Both the position numbers and the translations under genes were made by a program. This document shows, piece by piece, positions 1-6,199 of a stretch of DNA of 13,289 nucleotides. Source of the DNA: Clostridiales bacterium (GTDB lineage: Bacteria > Bacillota > Clostridia > Oscillospirales > Oscillospiraceae); assembly GCA_012728025.1 (NCBI GenBank), contig JAAYFX010000234.1:1-13289 (forward strand). The letters are read 5' to 3'. Position 1 is the stretch's first letter; every line of letters starts with the position of its first letter. The notes under the pieces were generated by a model. That model made no database searches and was not told the DNA's origin. It saw only the letters and a list, made by a program, of their open reading frames with translations.

Positions 1-47
1 TTGCCCCCGCTTTAAGCATGAAACTACAAGCGAAGGAGAGATACAAT

Positions 48-1409
48 TTGAGCGCTAAAGAATACTCCAAGGTGACCCAGACCATAGAATCCCTTGCCGC
101 CATGTGCAGGGAAAATAATCGGATAAATCCTGAGGATTACGTCCGTTTTGACGTTAAGCGTGGACTGCGTGACGTAAATGGTGAGGGTGTAAGAGCCGGT
201 CTTACCGAGATTTCGGAGATATGCTCCTTTCGGATGGAGGACGGGAAAAAGATACCCATAGAAGGCGAGCTTTTTTACAGGGGTTATTCCATTGAGAACC
301 TTGTGGAGGGCTTTTTTGAAAGGGGAGAGCTGGGTTTTGAGGAAACAGCCTTTCTGCTCATGTTTGGGAAACTGCCTTCTGAAGCCGAGATGGCGGAATT
401 TAACCAACAGCTTGCCACATACAGAAGGCTGCCCACAAATTTTGTTGGTGATGTTTTACTTAAAGCTCCCAGCGGAGACATGATGAACACCTTATCCCGC
501 AGTGTTCTCACCATGGCAAGCTATGACGAGCGCCACGATGACATTAGCCTTCCCAACGTGGTTCGCCAATGTATGAACCTTATGGCAATTTTCCCCCTTT
601 TAGCAGTTTATGGCTATCAGGGCTATACCTACAAATCAGGGAAAAGCCTTTTTATACACGCACCCCGTCAGGACTTATCAACGGCGGAAAATATTTTGCA
701 CCTTTTACGTGCCGATTCTAAATATACTCCTCTGGAGGCAAGTCTTTTAGACCTTTGCCTTGTTCTTCACGCAGAGCACGGCGGAGGAAACAATTCCACC
801 TTCACAACCCATGTGGTTACCAGCAGCGGAACCGACACATATAGCTGCATGGCGGCAGCTTTGGCAAGCCTTAAGGGGCCTCGTCACGGCGGGGCAAACC
901 ACAAGGTGGTTATGATGTTCGACGACATGAAAGAGAGCCTGTCCGACTGGGAGGACGAGGACGCTATAAAAGATTATTTGAAGGGTCTTTTAAACAAGGA
1001 GCGCTTCGATAAGGCGGGGCTTGTCTATGGTATGGGTCATGCGGTTTATTCCGTTTCCGACCCCCGTGCCAGAATTTTAAAGAGCTTTGTGGAAAGGCTT
1101 TGCAAGGAAAAGGGTCTTGAGGAAGAATATGCCCTTTATTCTGCTGTGGAAAGGCTTGCTCCCGAGGTTATAGCAGAACAGCGCAAGATATATAAGGGTG
1201 TTTCCGCCAATGTAGACTTTTACAGTGGCTTTGTTTACCGTATGCTGGGCCTGCCTATGGAGCTTTACACGCCTATATTCGCTGTTGCAAGAGTTGCCGG
1301 CTGGAGTGCCCACCGTATGGAGGAGATTGTAAACATGGGTAAGATAATAAGACCTGCTTATTCCTGTGTGCAGCCCCGCCGTACATATATACCGAAGGAA
1401 GACAGATAA
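48..1409 (+). CDS. Citrate synthase, clostridial type (TTG start)
   Basis: Condenses oxaloacetate and acetyl-CoA to citrate in the cytoplasm, probably feeding 2-oxoglutarate and glutamate synthesis in an anaerobe. The catalytic triad is visible, numbering from the upstream ATG at 18: His290 in GPRHGGAN, His341 in GMGHAVY and Asp400 in ANVDFYSG. The AEHGGGNNSTF segment and the N-terminal YNLSAKEYS lead-in suit the Gram-positive/clostridial subgroup. The open frame reaches ATG 18, but no ribosome site precedes it. AAGGAG at 33-38 lies 9 nt before the in-frame TTG at 48, so I start there (453 aa). The gene stands alone before a convergent terminator; its promoter lies outside the window. Identity is very secure. 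The start is likely. Whether the ortholog is called citZ or gltA cannot be told, so no symbol is given. Confidence 0.95.
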   Translation: MSAKEYSKVTQTIESLAAMCRENNRINPEDYVRFDVKRGLRDVNGEGVRAGLTEISEICSFRMEDGKKIPIEGELFYRGYSIENLVEGFFERGELGFEETAFLLMFGKLPSEAEMAEFNQQLATYRRLPTNFVGDVLLKAPSGDMMNTLSRSVLTMASYDERHDDISLPNVVRQCMNLMAIFPLLAVYGYQGYTYKSGKSLFIHAPRQDLSTAENILHLLRADSKYTPLEASLLDLCLVLHAEHGGGNNSTFTTHVVTSSGTDTYSCMAAALASLKGPRHGGANHKVVMMFDDMKESLSDWEDEDAIKDYLKGLLNKERFDKAGLVYGMGHAVYSVSDPRARILKSFVERLCKEKGLEEEYALYSAVERLAPEVIAEQRKIYKGVSANVDFYSGFVYRMLGLPMELYTPIFAVARVAGWSAHRMEEIVNMGKIIRPAYSCVQPRRTYIPKEDR

Positions 1410-1430
1410 AACAGCTTAAGTTAACAGCGC

Positions 1431-1471
1431 AAAATAAAGTGCGGGGCTTTTGTGCCCCCGCACTTTATTTT
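1431..1471. terminator. Bidirectional rho-independent terminator
   Basis: A perfect 16-bp inverted repeat (1431-1446 with 1456-1471) has a GC-rich core GTGCGGGG and a 9-nt loop. A-rich and T-rich flanks give a U-tract in both directions, so it can end both the citrate synthase transcript and the converging DUF1576 transcript. The stop codon of the minus-strand gene (1465-1467) lies inside the right arm. Confidence 0.9.
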
Positions 1472-2805
1472 ATATTCCGAAGATTATAATGACTTAGAGG
1501 ACTTAAATACGGTCTGGCAGAATCCTCCTTAATGCCGTTTTTCCTTTTACCGAAGGTTTCAAAAAGAGGTACTAAGGTAGCGGCTATAAAGGCTCCGGAA
1601 AAGCCATTGTTATAAAGGTTCATGCCCCCATGGAGATAGCTTACGTTAAGAGACATGGAAACATGGGCAAAGCCAGCAATTATGCCGGAAATAAGTCCGA
1701 AATATCCGGCTATGGGCGCAAGGGTAGAGCCAAAGATGGTGGCAATAACAGATAAAGTGGAGTTAGGCTCATGTATGTTTAAAATGGAGGCAAGAAAGGC
1801 TCCGGCAAATATGGGCAGGGTGTTTTTCGGGTGGTTACCATAGGCGGAAAAGCCCATAAGAGTAAAGATTGCACCAAGGCTTGCCCCGTTTAACTGCCCC
1901 CCTATAAGCATCACATAAAGCCAGCCGATAAAGCCCATAAGGGAAATGTTTATGAGGGTAACCCCAAGACCGCAGCTTTCAATAAAATCACTTTTCAAGC
2001 GTCCTGTCTGCTTAAGGAGCTTTGAGTAGCCTTTAAAGGAATAGTTGTTTCTGTGAAGCCCTAAAAGCAGGAAAAACAAAAAAACAAAAAGCAGGATTAT
2101 ACTAAGGGGAAGGTTGTTCCCCTGAGATATTATGGACACACTTTCAATTTTAAGATTAAACATACGCAGGATACCCGCTGCAAACATACCGATTATTCCA
2201 GCGGTAAAGCCGATGTTATAAAGATTAAAACCCCTGTGAAAATTAAAAAAGGACTTGGCTAAAGGAATGATAATAAAGCCTATAATCAGCCCTGCGGCGC
2301 AGCCAATGGCAAGCCCTCTATAAAGGCCCAGACCAAGACCGAAACTTAAGGTACTGACAAGAGGGCCTAAAGCCGTTGCGAAAAGCCCCGGTATGGCAAC
2401 CTCATGAGGAGGCAGCTTCATAACATAGGCATAAAGATAGGTTCCGGCGGCAATGGGAATAGAATTGTAAAGGTTTTTGCCAAATAGGGCAAACCCACAA
2501 ACTGTGACAAGCCCCGCCACGGCCTCGCCCTTAAGCTTTATACGGTTTAGATGTAAGCTAAAGGCAGAAAGTATAAGTATAAGTCCGCTGTTTAAAAAAG
2601 AGGCGCCTATACCCCCGATTTCAAAATAATCGGTGATAAGATTGCTTGGTGAGGTTAAAATAAGAAGAAAGCCCTCACCTATTTCCAAGGGTGTATCGAA
2701 AATAAAAGCAAAAAGAATAAGTATGGCACCAAAAGAATACATACTAAGGTAAGCAACGGAGTTGTTATAGGTCTTTTTTTGCATTAAGGTCCCCCAATCA
2801 TTCAT
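1465..2805 (-). CDS. DUF1576-like multi-pass membrane protein
   Basis: A 446-aa integral membrane protein with about ten or more hydrophobic segments, recognised as resembling the DUF1576 family, whose function I do not know. The two halves are clearly duplicated. Residues 59-126 align without gaps to 273-340 (shared GF.x.G..x.N..PI.AG pattern), and HRGFNLYNIGF (190-200) matches HGGMNLYNNGF (392-402). Such two-fold repeats are typical of channels and secondary transporters, so a transport role is a reasonable inference with unknown substrate. The ATG at 2803-2805 has AAAGGA 8 nt upstream. A second in-frame ATG (2782-2784) preceded by GGGGGA is an alternative that would remove 7 residues. No convincing promoter was found; the best is a weak TTGCCA-15-TATACA. 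The C-terminus is charged and probably cytoplasmic. It converges with citrate synthase and has no visible operon partner. Confidence 0.75.
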   Translation of the reverse strand: MNDWGTLMQKKTYNNSVAYLSMYSFGAILILFAFIFDTPLEIGEGFLLILTSPSNLITDYFEIGGIGASFLNSGLILILSAFSLHLNRIKLKGEAVAGLVTVCGFALFGKNLYNSIPIAAGTYLYAYVMKLPPHEVAIPGLFATALGPLVSTLSFGLGLGLYRGLAIGCAAGLIIGFIIIPLAKSFFNFHRGFNLYNIGFTAGIIGMFAAGILRMFNLKIESVSIISQGNNLPLSIILLFVFLFFLLLGLHRNNYSFKGYSKLLKQTGRLKSDFIESCGLGVTLINISLMGFIGWLYVMLIGGQLNGASLGAIFTLMGFSAYGNHPKNTLPIFAGAFLASILNIHEPNSTLSVIATIFGSTLAPIAGYFGLISGIIAGFAHVSMSLNVSYLHGGMNLYNNGFSGAFIAATLVPLFETFGKRKNGIKEDSARPYLSPLSHYNLRNIK

Positions 2806-2944
2806 ACATATTTTCCTTTACGGATATTTTATTTTAACATCTCAAAAAGCTCGTGTATAGTCATATAAACACATTGGCAATTTTGACTCATTTTGCCCAA
2901 AATATAAGCCTATAAAAAGAATATGTCTATGCTTTAAAATAGCC

Positions 2945-2973
2945 TTGACAGGAAATGGCGGCTATGTTATTAT
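2945..2973 (+). promoter_or_regulatory. Sigma-A promoter of the DUF2325 gene
   Basis: A consensus -35 TTGACA (2945-2950), a 17-nt spacer and a -10 TATTAT (2968-2973). Transcription should begin near 2980, right at the first operator, so a bound repressor would block initiation or early elongation. Confidence 0.85.
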
Positions 2974-2979
2974 AAGTGC

Positions 2980-2997
2980 GGTTAGAAGCGTCTAACC
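2980..2997. promoter_or_regulatory. Operator copy 1 (GTTAGA-N4-TCTAAC palindrome)
   Basis: A perfect palindrome with 7-bp arms, GGTTAGA-AGCG-TCTAACC, starting 6 bp after the -10 box at the predicted transcription start. The same design recurs 34 bp downstream, which argues for a protein-binding site rather than chance. TTAG/CTAA half-sites recall those of DtxR-family metal regulators, but the spacing differs from the classic DtxR box, so the regulator is unknown. Confidence 0.75.
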
Positions 2998-3013
2998 AAT
3001 TTTAATACAAGGA

Positions 3014-3031
3014 AGTTAGATAAGACTAACC
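3014..3031. promoter_or_regulatory. Operator copy 2 (GTTAGA-N4-ACTAAC palindrome)
   Basis: AGTTAGA-TAAG-ACTAACC has the same 18-bp design as the palindrome at 2980-2997, with GTTAG/CTAAC half-sites conserved and a different centre. Centre-to-centre distance is 34 bp, about three helical turns, which would allow two dimers on roughly the same DNA face. It ends 13 bp before the AGGAGG ribosome site. Confidence 0.7.
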
Positions 3032-3055
3032 ATTGAGCATATCTAGGAGGAAGTT

Positions 3056-3358
3056 ATGAGTGTTGTTATAATCGGCGGCAATGAGCGCATGGAGCGCCTG
3101 TATCAGGATGCCTGTCTGGAGCATGGATGCAAAAAGGCAAAGGTTTTTACAAAGACGGCCGGTGAGATGAAAAAGAAGCTTGGCAGTGCCGACCTTTACA
3201 TACTTTTTACAAATACTGTATCCCACCAAATGGTAAACTCTGCCCTTGGTGAGGCAAAAAGATGCAACGCAATAGTGGAGCGTTGTCACAGCAGCAGCCT
3301 TTTCGCCTTAAAAACCATACTTAAAAATCACTGTTCGGAGCCGATTTGCACAAAGTGA
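3056..3358 (+). CDS. DUF2325 domain protein
   Basis: A 100-aa soluble protein spanning a complete DUF2325 domain. It opens with SVVIIGGNERM, resembling the first beta strand and glycine loop of a Rossmann-like fold, and carries the family segments LYILFTNTVSHQMV (48-60) and ERCHSSS (75-81). It has six cysteines (20, 25, 70, 77, 93, 98) and three histidines (57, 78, 92), many for its size, compatible with metal or redox sensing, though that is inference. The biochemical role of the family is not known to me; I recall members near ferrous-iron transport genes in Firmicutes. The ATG has an ideal AGGAGG 5 nt upstream. It is transcribed alone, from a strong promoter overlapped and followed by two identical-design operators, so expression is probably controlled by a DNA-binding regulator encoded elsewhere. 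Confidence 0.85.
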   Translation: MSVVIIGGNERMERLYQDACLEHGCKKAKVFTKTAGEMKKKLGSADLYILFTNTVSHQMVNSALGEAKRCNAIVERCHSSSLFALKTILKNHCSEPICTK

Positions 3359-3374
3359 GCGGACGTATAAAAAC

Positions 3375-3422
3375 AAAACCCCCGTGGGATGAAACAGTTC
3401 AGTTTCATCCCACGGGGGTTTT
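3375..3422. terminator. Bidirectional rho-independent terminator
   Basis: A perfect 21-bp stem (3375-3395 with 3402-3422) and 6-nt loop, with four A and four T at the ends, so it works on both strands. It separates the DUF2325 gene (+) from the converging 559-aa gene (-). Confidence 0.92.
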
Positions 3423-3436
3423 ATGTGCTGAATGTT

Positions 3437-5116
3437 TTAGTTTTCTGTAAGAAAGGAATCAAGCTTATAAAGCATTACCGTAGCGCTTAAAAACCTTAAA
3501 AGGTAATCCTTTGAAAAGCGCTTTGCCATCATGCCGCCCCGTATTCTGAAAAGATGCTTTGCCCAGACTTCAACCTCCTGAAGGTTACGCTCGGTCCTTA
3601 AGGCTGCTTTAAGGGCCGTATGCACCGACTGACACAAAATGTCAATATCCTGATTTTTGTAGGCATTCGGAATTGGGCTGTTCTTTTCAGCGGCAAGGTC
3701 CTGCAACAGGCGCATACGCTCCTCAATGCTGTCTGGCACAGTTTTTGCGGCAGGCTCGGCGGATGGAACATTTGGGGAGACAATGTCGGAAGGAAGGGGC
3801 ACTTCCGAAGTATTTTCAGATGGTGGAGAAGGCTGTTTTTCTTCCCCAGCCTCGGCCAAACCTTTATCGTCCGCAGACTTTACTTCCGAGATAGGCGGCC
3901 CTTCTTCCTCTGCCGGCGGAGCTTTCATATTTTCTCCAACATCCGGCTTTGAAGCCTTTGCAGAAGTTTCGTCTTTTTCTTTAGCTTTCTTTGGGGCTTT
4001 TGCTTGAGACTTTTTATCCTCCTGCTCCTTTTCCTTCGGGGGCTTGGCTTTTTTCGTGGCAGCGGGGGCTTTTTTCGGCGGACTTTTTTCCTCCGGAGCA
4101 GTCTCTGCTTTTTTGCGCTTTTTTTCAGCAGCAGGGGCAGGAGCTTCAAGGGGAATTTCCTCCTCCAAGGGCACATCTTCAACAATAGGCTCTATGCTTA
4201 AAACCTCAAGCCTTCCCGTTTCCTCCGAGGGCCAAAGCATCATTTCGTTGACCAAAAGCTCCTCTATTTCAAGGTCGACCATTTGCTTTAGGGTGGAGAC
4301 GCAGTATGCCCTTGGGGGAAAACGACGGAGCTTTTCCGCCATGCTTACCATCTCAAGGCTATCTGGCAGAGGCAGCTTTGAAAGGCTTTCGCAAAGCATA
4401 CCGCTTATCTGCTCGTCATAGCAGCCACCTTTAAATTGGGGAAGTGTTTCAGAAGTTTCCTCTGTGAGAGCCGACACAATCGGGTCTAAAGTTGCCGTTA
4501 CATGGCTCATGAGCATGGCCGAAGCGGGAAGAAGAGCAGGGGAGGATATGCCTGCCGTTTGAAAAATGGAAGGGCCGGCCCCGCTTTTTTTTGCCGCACG
4601 AGCAAAGGCCAAATCAAAATATATGGCCCTTAGCCGACAGTCTGAAAGGCTGGTGTTTCTCATAGGAAAAACATAGGCCGCCTTGCTTTTGGCATAGTTT
4701 TGCATTCTCTGGAGGTTGACCCATTGGTTTATGGCATGGCAAGATTTATACTCGCTTATACGGGAAAAAATCATAGTGCCAAGGGAATCCGAGGCGGAGA
4801 TATTTTCCGCCCACAGAGCCTCAAGGCCGGTATTTTTCATCTGACAGATTATATCTATGACACAGTCTAAAACAATTTTATCAAAAATACTATTGTAGCT
4901 GGCGGTGACAAAAGGGTGGCAGCCCCGCAAAAGGTCTTTTATAAGCAGGGCATCGGTTTCGTCGTATTCATGGGTATTTAAGGCGCTTTCGGTAAAGGCC
5001 AGACACTTTTCGTAAAAGGGGCCAAGGTCAAAGGACACAAAGCCGGAAAGAGCCGTGCCGGAGCTAAGTGTGTAAAGACTGTCTCCGCCTGTAAGGGCAA
5101 AAGCAATGGTATTCAT
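3437..5116 (-). CDS. Unrecognised protein with long charged disordered linker (559 aa)
   Basis: I do not recognise the family. Numbering from the chosen start, residues 1-315 look like a folded, mainly helical soluble domain with several cysteines. Residues about 316-465 are low complexity: first Lys/Pro/Ala-rich (KKRKKAETAPEEK, KKAPAATKKAKPPK), then Glu/Pro/Ser-rich. Residues about 466-559 form a second helical domain, with WAKHLFRIRGGMMAKRF near 518-534. There is no signal peptide or clear transmembrane helix. The frame stays open to ATG 5164, but GGGAGG (5123-5128) lies 6 nt before the ATG at 5114-5116, so I start there. Two promoters fit upstream. It is divergent from the 210-aa gene and may be functionally linked to it. 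The basic linker could bind nucleic acid or an acidic surface; this is a guess. Existence of the gene is secure, function is open. Confidence 0.85.
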   Translation of the reverse strand: MNTIAFALTGGDSLYTLSSGTALSGFVSFDLGPFYEKCLAFTESALNTHEYDETDALLIKDLLRGCHPFVTASYNSIFDKIVLDCVIDIICQMKNTGLEALWAENISASDSLGTMIFSRISEYKSCHAINQWVNLQRMQNYAKSKAAYVFPMRNTSLSDCRLRAIYFDLAFARAAKKSGAGPSIFQTAGISSPALLPASAMLMSHVTATLDPIVSALTEETSETLPQFKGGCYDEQISGMLCESLSKLPLPDSLEMVSMAEKLRRFPPRAYCVSTLKQMVDLEIEELLVNEMMLWPSEETGRLEVLSIEPIVEDVPLEEEIPLEAPAPAAEKKRKKAETAPEEKSPPKKAPAATKKAKPPKEKEQEDKKSQAKAPKKAKEKDETSAKASKPDVGENMKAPPAEEEGPPISEVKSADDKGLAEAGEEKQPSPPSENTSEVPLPSDIVSPNVPSAEPAAKTVPDSIEERMRLLQDLAAEKNSPIPNAYKNQDIDILCQSVHTALKAALRTERNLQEVEVWAKHLFRIRGGMMAKRFSKDYLLRFLSATVMLYKLDSFLTEN

Positions 5117-5154
5117 GCAAAACCTCCCTGCACCGTTTCTCTCTCTACCCTTAC

Positions 5155-5183
5155 AAAATAACATAAAATATAAGGATTTACAA
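5155..5183 (-). promoter_or_regulatory. Candidate proximal promoter of the 559-aa gene
   Basis: On the minus strand, TTGTAA (5178-5183), a 17-nt spacer and TATTTT (5155-5160). It lies close to the gene and gives a leader of about 30 nt. It would remove ATG 5164 from the transcript, agreeing with the start at 5116. Confidence 0.5.
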
Positions 5184-5231
5184 GCGCTCCCACAGATTGG
5201 GACAGGGCATATTTTTCAGTGAAAGCTGTTG

Positions 5232-5260
5232 AATATAGTAGATTTTTATTGTATAATCAA
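5232..5260 (-). promoter_or_regulatory. Candidate distal promoter of the 559-aa gene
   Basis: On the minus strand, TTGATT (5255-5260), a 17-nt spacer and TATATT (5232-5237). It has a better -10 box than the proximal candidate, and the two could both be used. Confidence 0.5.
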
Positions 5261-5307
5261 TTGAATTATGCCTTTTTTGCTGTTTCTTTCTCCTTGGCCT
5301 GCTGCCG

Positions 5308-5336
5308 TTGGGGGCGCATTGGGGTGTATTTTGGGG
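5308..5336 (+). repeat. Three phased TTGGGG repeats upstream of a promoter
   Basis: TTGGGG occurs at 5308, 5319 and 5331, spaced 11 and 12 bp, or about one helical turn, ending 7 bp before the -35 box of the 210-aa gene. Phased direct repeats in this position are typical of activator binding. The G-runs could also contribute to a G-quadruplex with the GGG at 5355-5357. No function is proven. Confidence 0.4.
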
Positions 5337-5343
5337 AAAACGC

Positions 5344-5372
5344 TTGTATTAGCAGGGCGGGTACTGTATAAT
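5344..5372 (+). promoter_or_regulatory. Promoter of the 210-aa gene and probably the bactofilin
   Basis: TTGTAT (5344-5349), a 17-nt spacer and a perfect TATAAT (5367-5372). The start site should be near 5379, giving a leader of about 45 nt. No terminator separates the 210-aa gene from the bactofilin, so it may serve both. Confidence 0.75.
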
Positions 5373-5424
5373 ATATATTATTTACTTAAGAATTTTCTAA
5401 GGTAGGAGGAAGGCGGGTGCGTCT

Positions 5425-6057
5425 GTGGTATTTGAGGATGAAATGAAAGCCATACTTGACATATCCGATTACATCACGGAAGCGGCAAAGGGCCTTTTTC
5501 TTGCAACAAAATATATTTATGCCTTAAGTGCCGAAGGTTTTTACTCCTGTGATGTGAAGGATGTTTTTCGGATAATACTAAACAATCCCACAAAGCCCGA
5601 AAAGCTTTCCAGTCTCGGTCTTTCAATTTCCGGAGAGGATTGTGCCGCCGTGAACAGGGAAGAATATGACCTTCTGCAGGAAATGATTACTTTAAGCTTT
5701 GCCAACCGCCTGCCTCTTTTCACAGATTATGGCGGCAAGCAGGGCCTTTCCGAAGAGCAGACGGCTTACGTCTACGAAACTGTTCTTTTAAACAGCGATA
5801 AAGAAGCCGCCTGCCATGTATGGGGCAGTTTTCAAAAAACACGAAGGCTTGCAAAAAAGCAAAGGCCGCCCCTTCCATACAGTGCGGATTGGTTCAAGGC
5901 ATACATATACGGTAATATAGGGGAGCTTGCGGATATAAACGCAAGAAGCTTCTTTTTCATGGGTACTTTAGAGCCTCTTTTTTCAATGTTCAACCTTGTT
6001 TTTGAAAAAGAGCTGTTCCTTCTTATGAAAACACTGGCAGCATCACCCTTGCCTTGA
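5425..6057 (+). CDS. Unrecognised soluble protein (210 aa)
   Basis: I do not recognise this protein. It appears soluble and mainly helical, with no signal peptide or clear membrane helix. Aromatic residues are frequent, for example TKYIYALSAEGFY (28-40) and SFFFMGTLEPLFSMFNLVF (175-193), and a basic stretch (KTRRLAKKQRPP, 138-149) sits between the halves. The start is uncertain. GTG 5425 has GGCGGG 7 nt upstream, while the stronger AGGAGG at 5404-5409 is 15 nt away, too far. ATG 5443 with TGAGG 5 nt upstream is a good alternative giving 204 aa. The gene is divergent from the 559-aa gene across a 308-nt region and lies 132 nt upstream of a bactofilin on the same strand with no terminator between, so co-transcription is likely. 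A role with the bactofilin is inference only. Confidence 0.8.
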   Translation: MVFEDEMKAILDISDYITEAAKGLFLATKYIYALSAEGFYSCDVKDVFRIILNNPTKPEKLSSLGLSISGEDCAAVNREEYDLLQEMITLSFANRLPLFTDYGGKQGLSEEQTAYVYETVLLNSDKEAACHVWGSFQKTRRLAKKQRPPLPYSADWFKAYIYGNIGELADINARSFFFMGTLEPLFSMFNLVFEKELFLLMKTLAASPLP

Positions 6058-6106
6058 CCATAAGGGCGGATAAAAGACCTTGGAATTTAAGGCAAAGGGA
6101 TTTTTT

Positions 6107-6199
6107 GTGATTATACATATACTTACCATTACAGAGGCGTTTTGTCCCAAGGGGGCTGTGGCGCAATTTGATGAGGGGGAAGTTCTTATATGGGTTTGA
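6107..6199 (+). CDS. Possible 30-aa small ORF overlapping the bactofilin start
   Basis: A GTG at 6107 has AAAGGGA 6 nt upstream and opens a 30-codon frame ending in TGA at 6197-6199, overlapping the first 10 nt of the bactofilin gene. Good ribosome-site spacing and the overlap would fit translational coupling. The product (starts MIIHILTITEAF, ends GEVLIWV) resembles nothing I know, and such a short frame can arise by chance. Confidence 0.25.
   Translation: MIIHILTITEAFCPKGAVAQFDEGEVLIWV

Noticed and set aside
2874..2900. Near-palindrome TTGGCAA...TTGCCCAA upstream of the DUF1576-like gene
   Set aside because: Imperfect arms, 12-nt AT-rich centre, single copy and no convincing promoter beside it; could be chance.
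4044..4421. Open frames on the plus strand opposite the Lys/Pro/Ala-rich linker (also 3620-3952, 3726-4007, 3991-4201)
   Set aside because: They mirror a low-complexity minus-strand coding region, lack ribosome sites, and read as Phe/Ser/Gly-rich noise.
5117..5164. Upstream start of the 559-aa protein at ATG 5164
   Set aside because: GGGAGG lies 6 nt before the ATG at 5116, and the extra 16 residues look like translated leader; the proximal promoter would also exclude that ATG.
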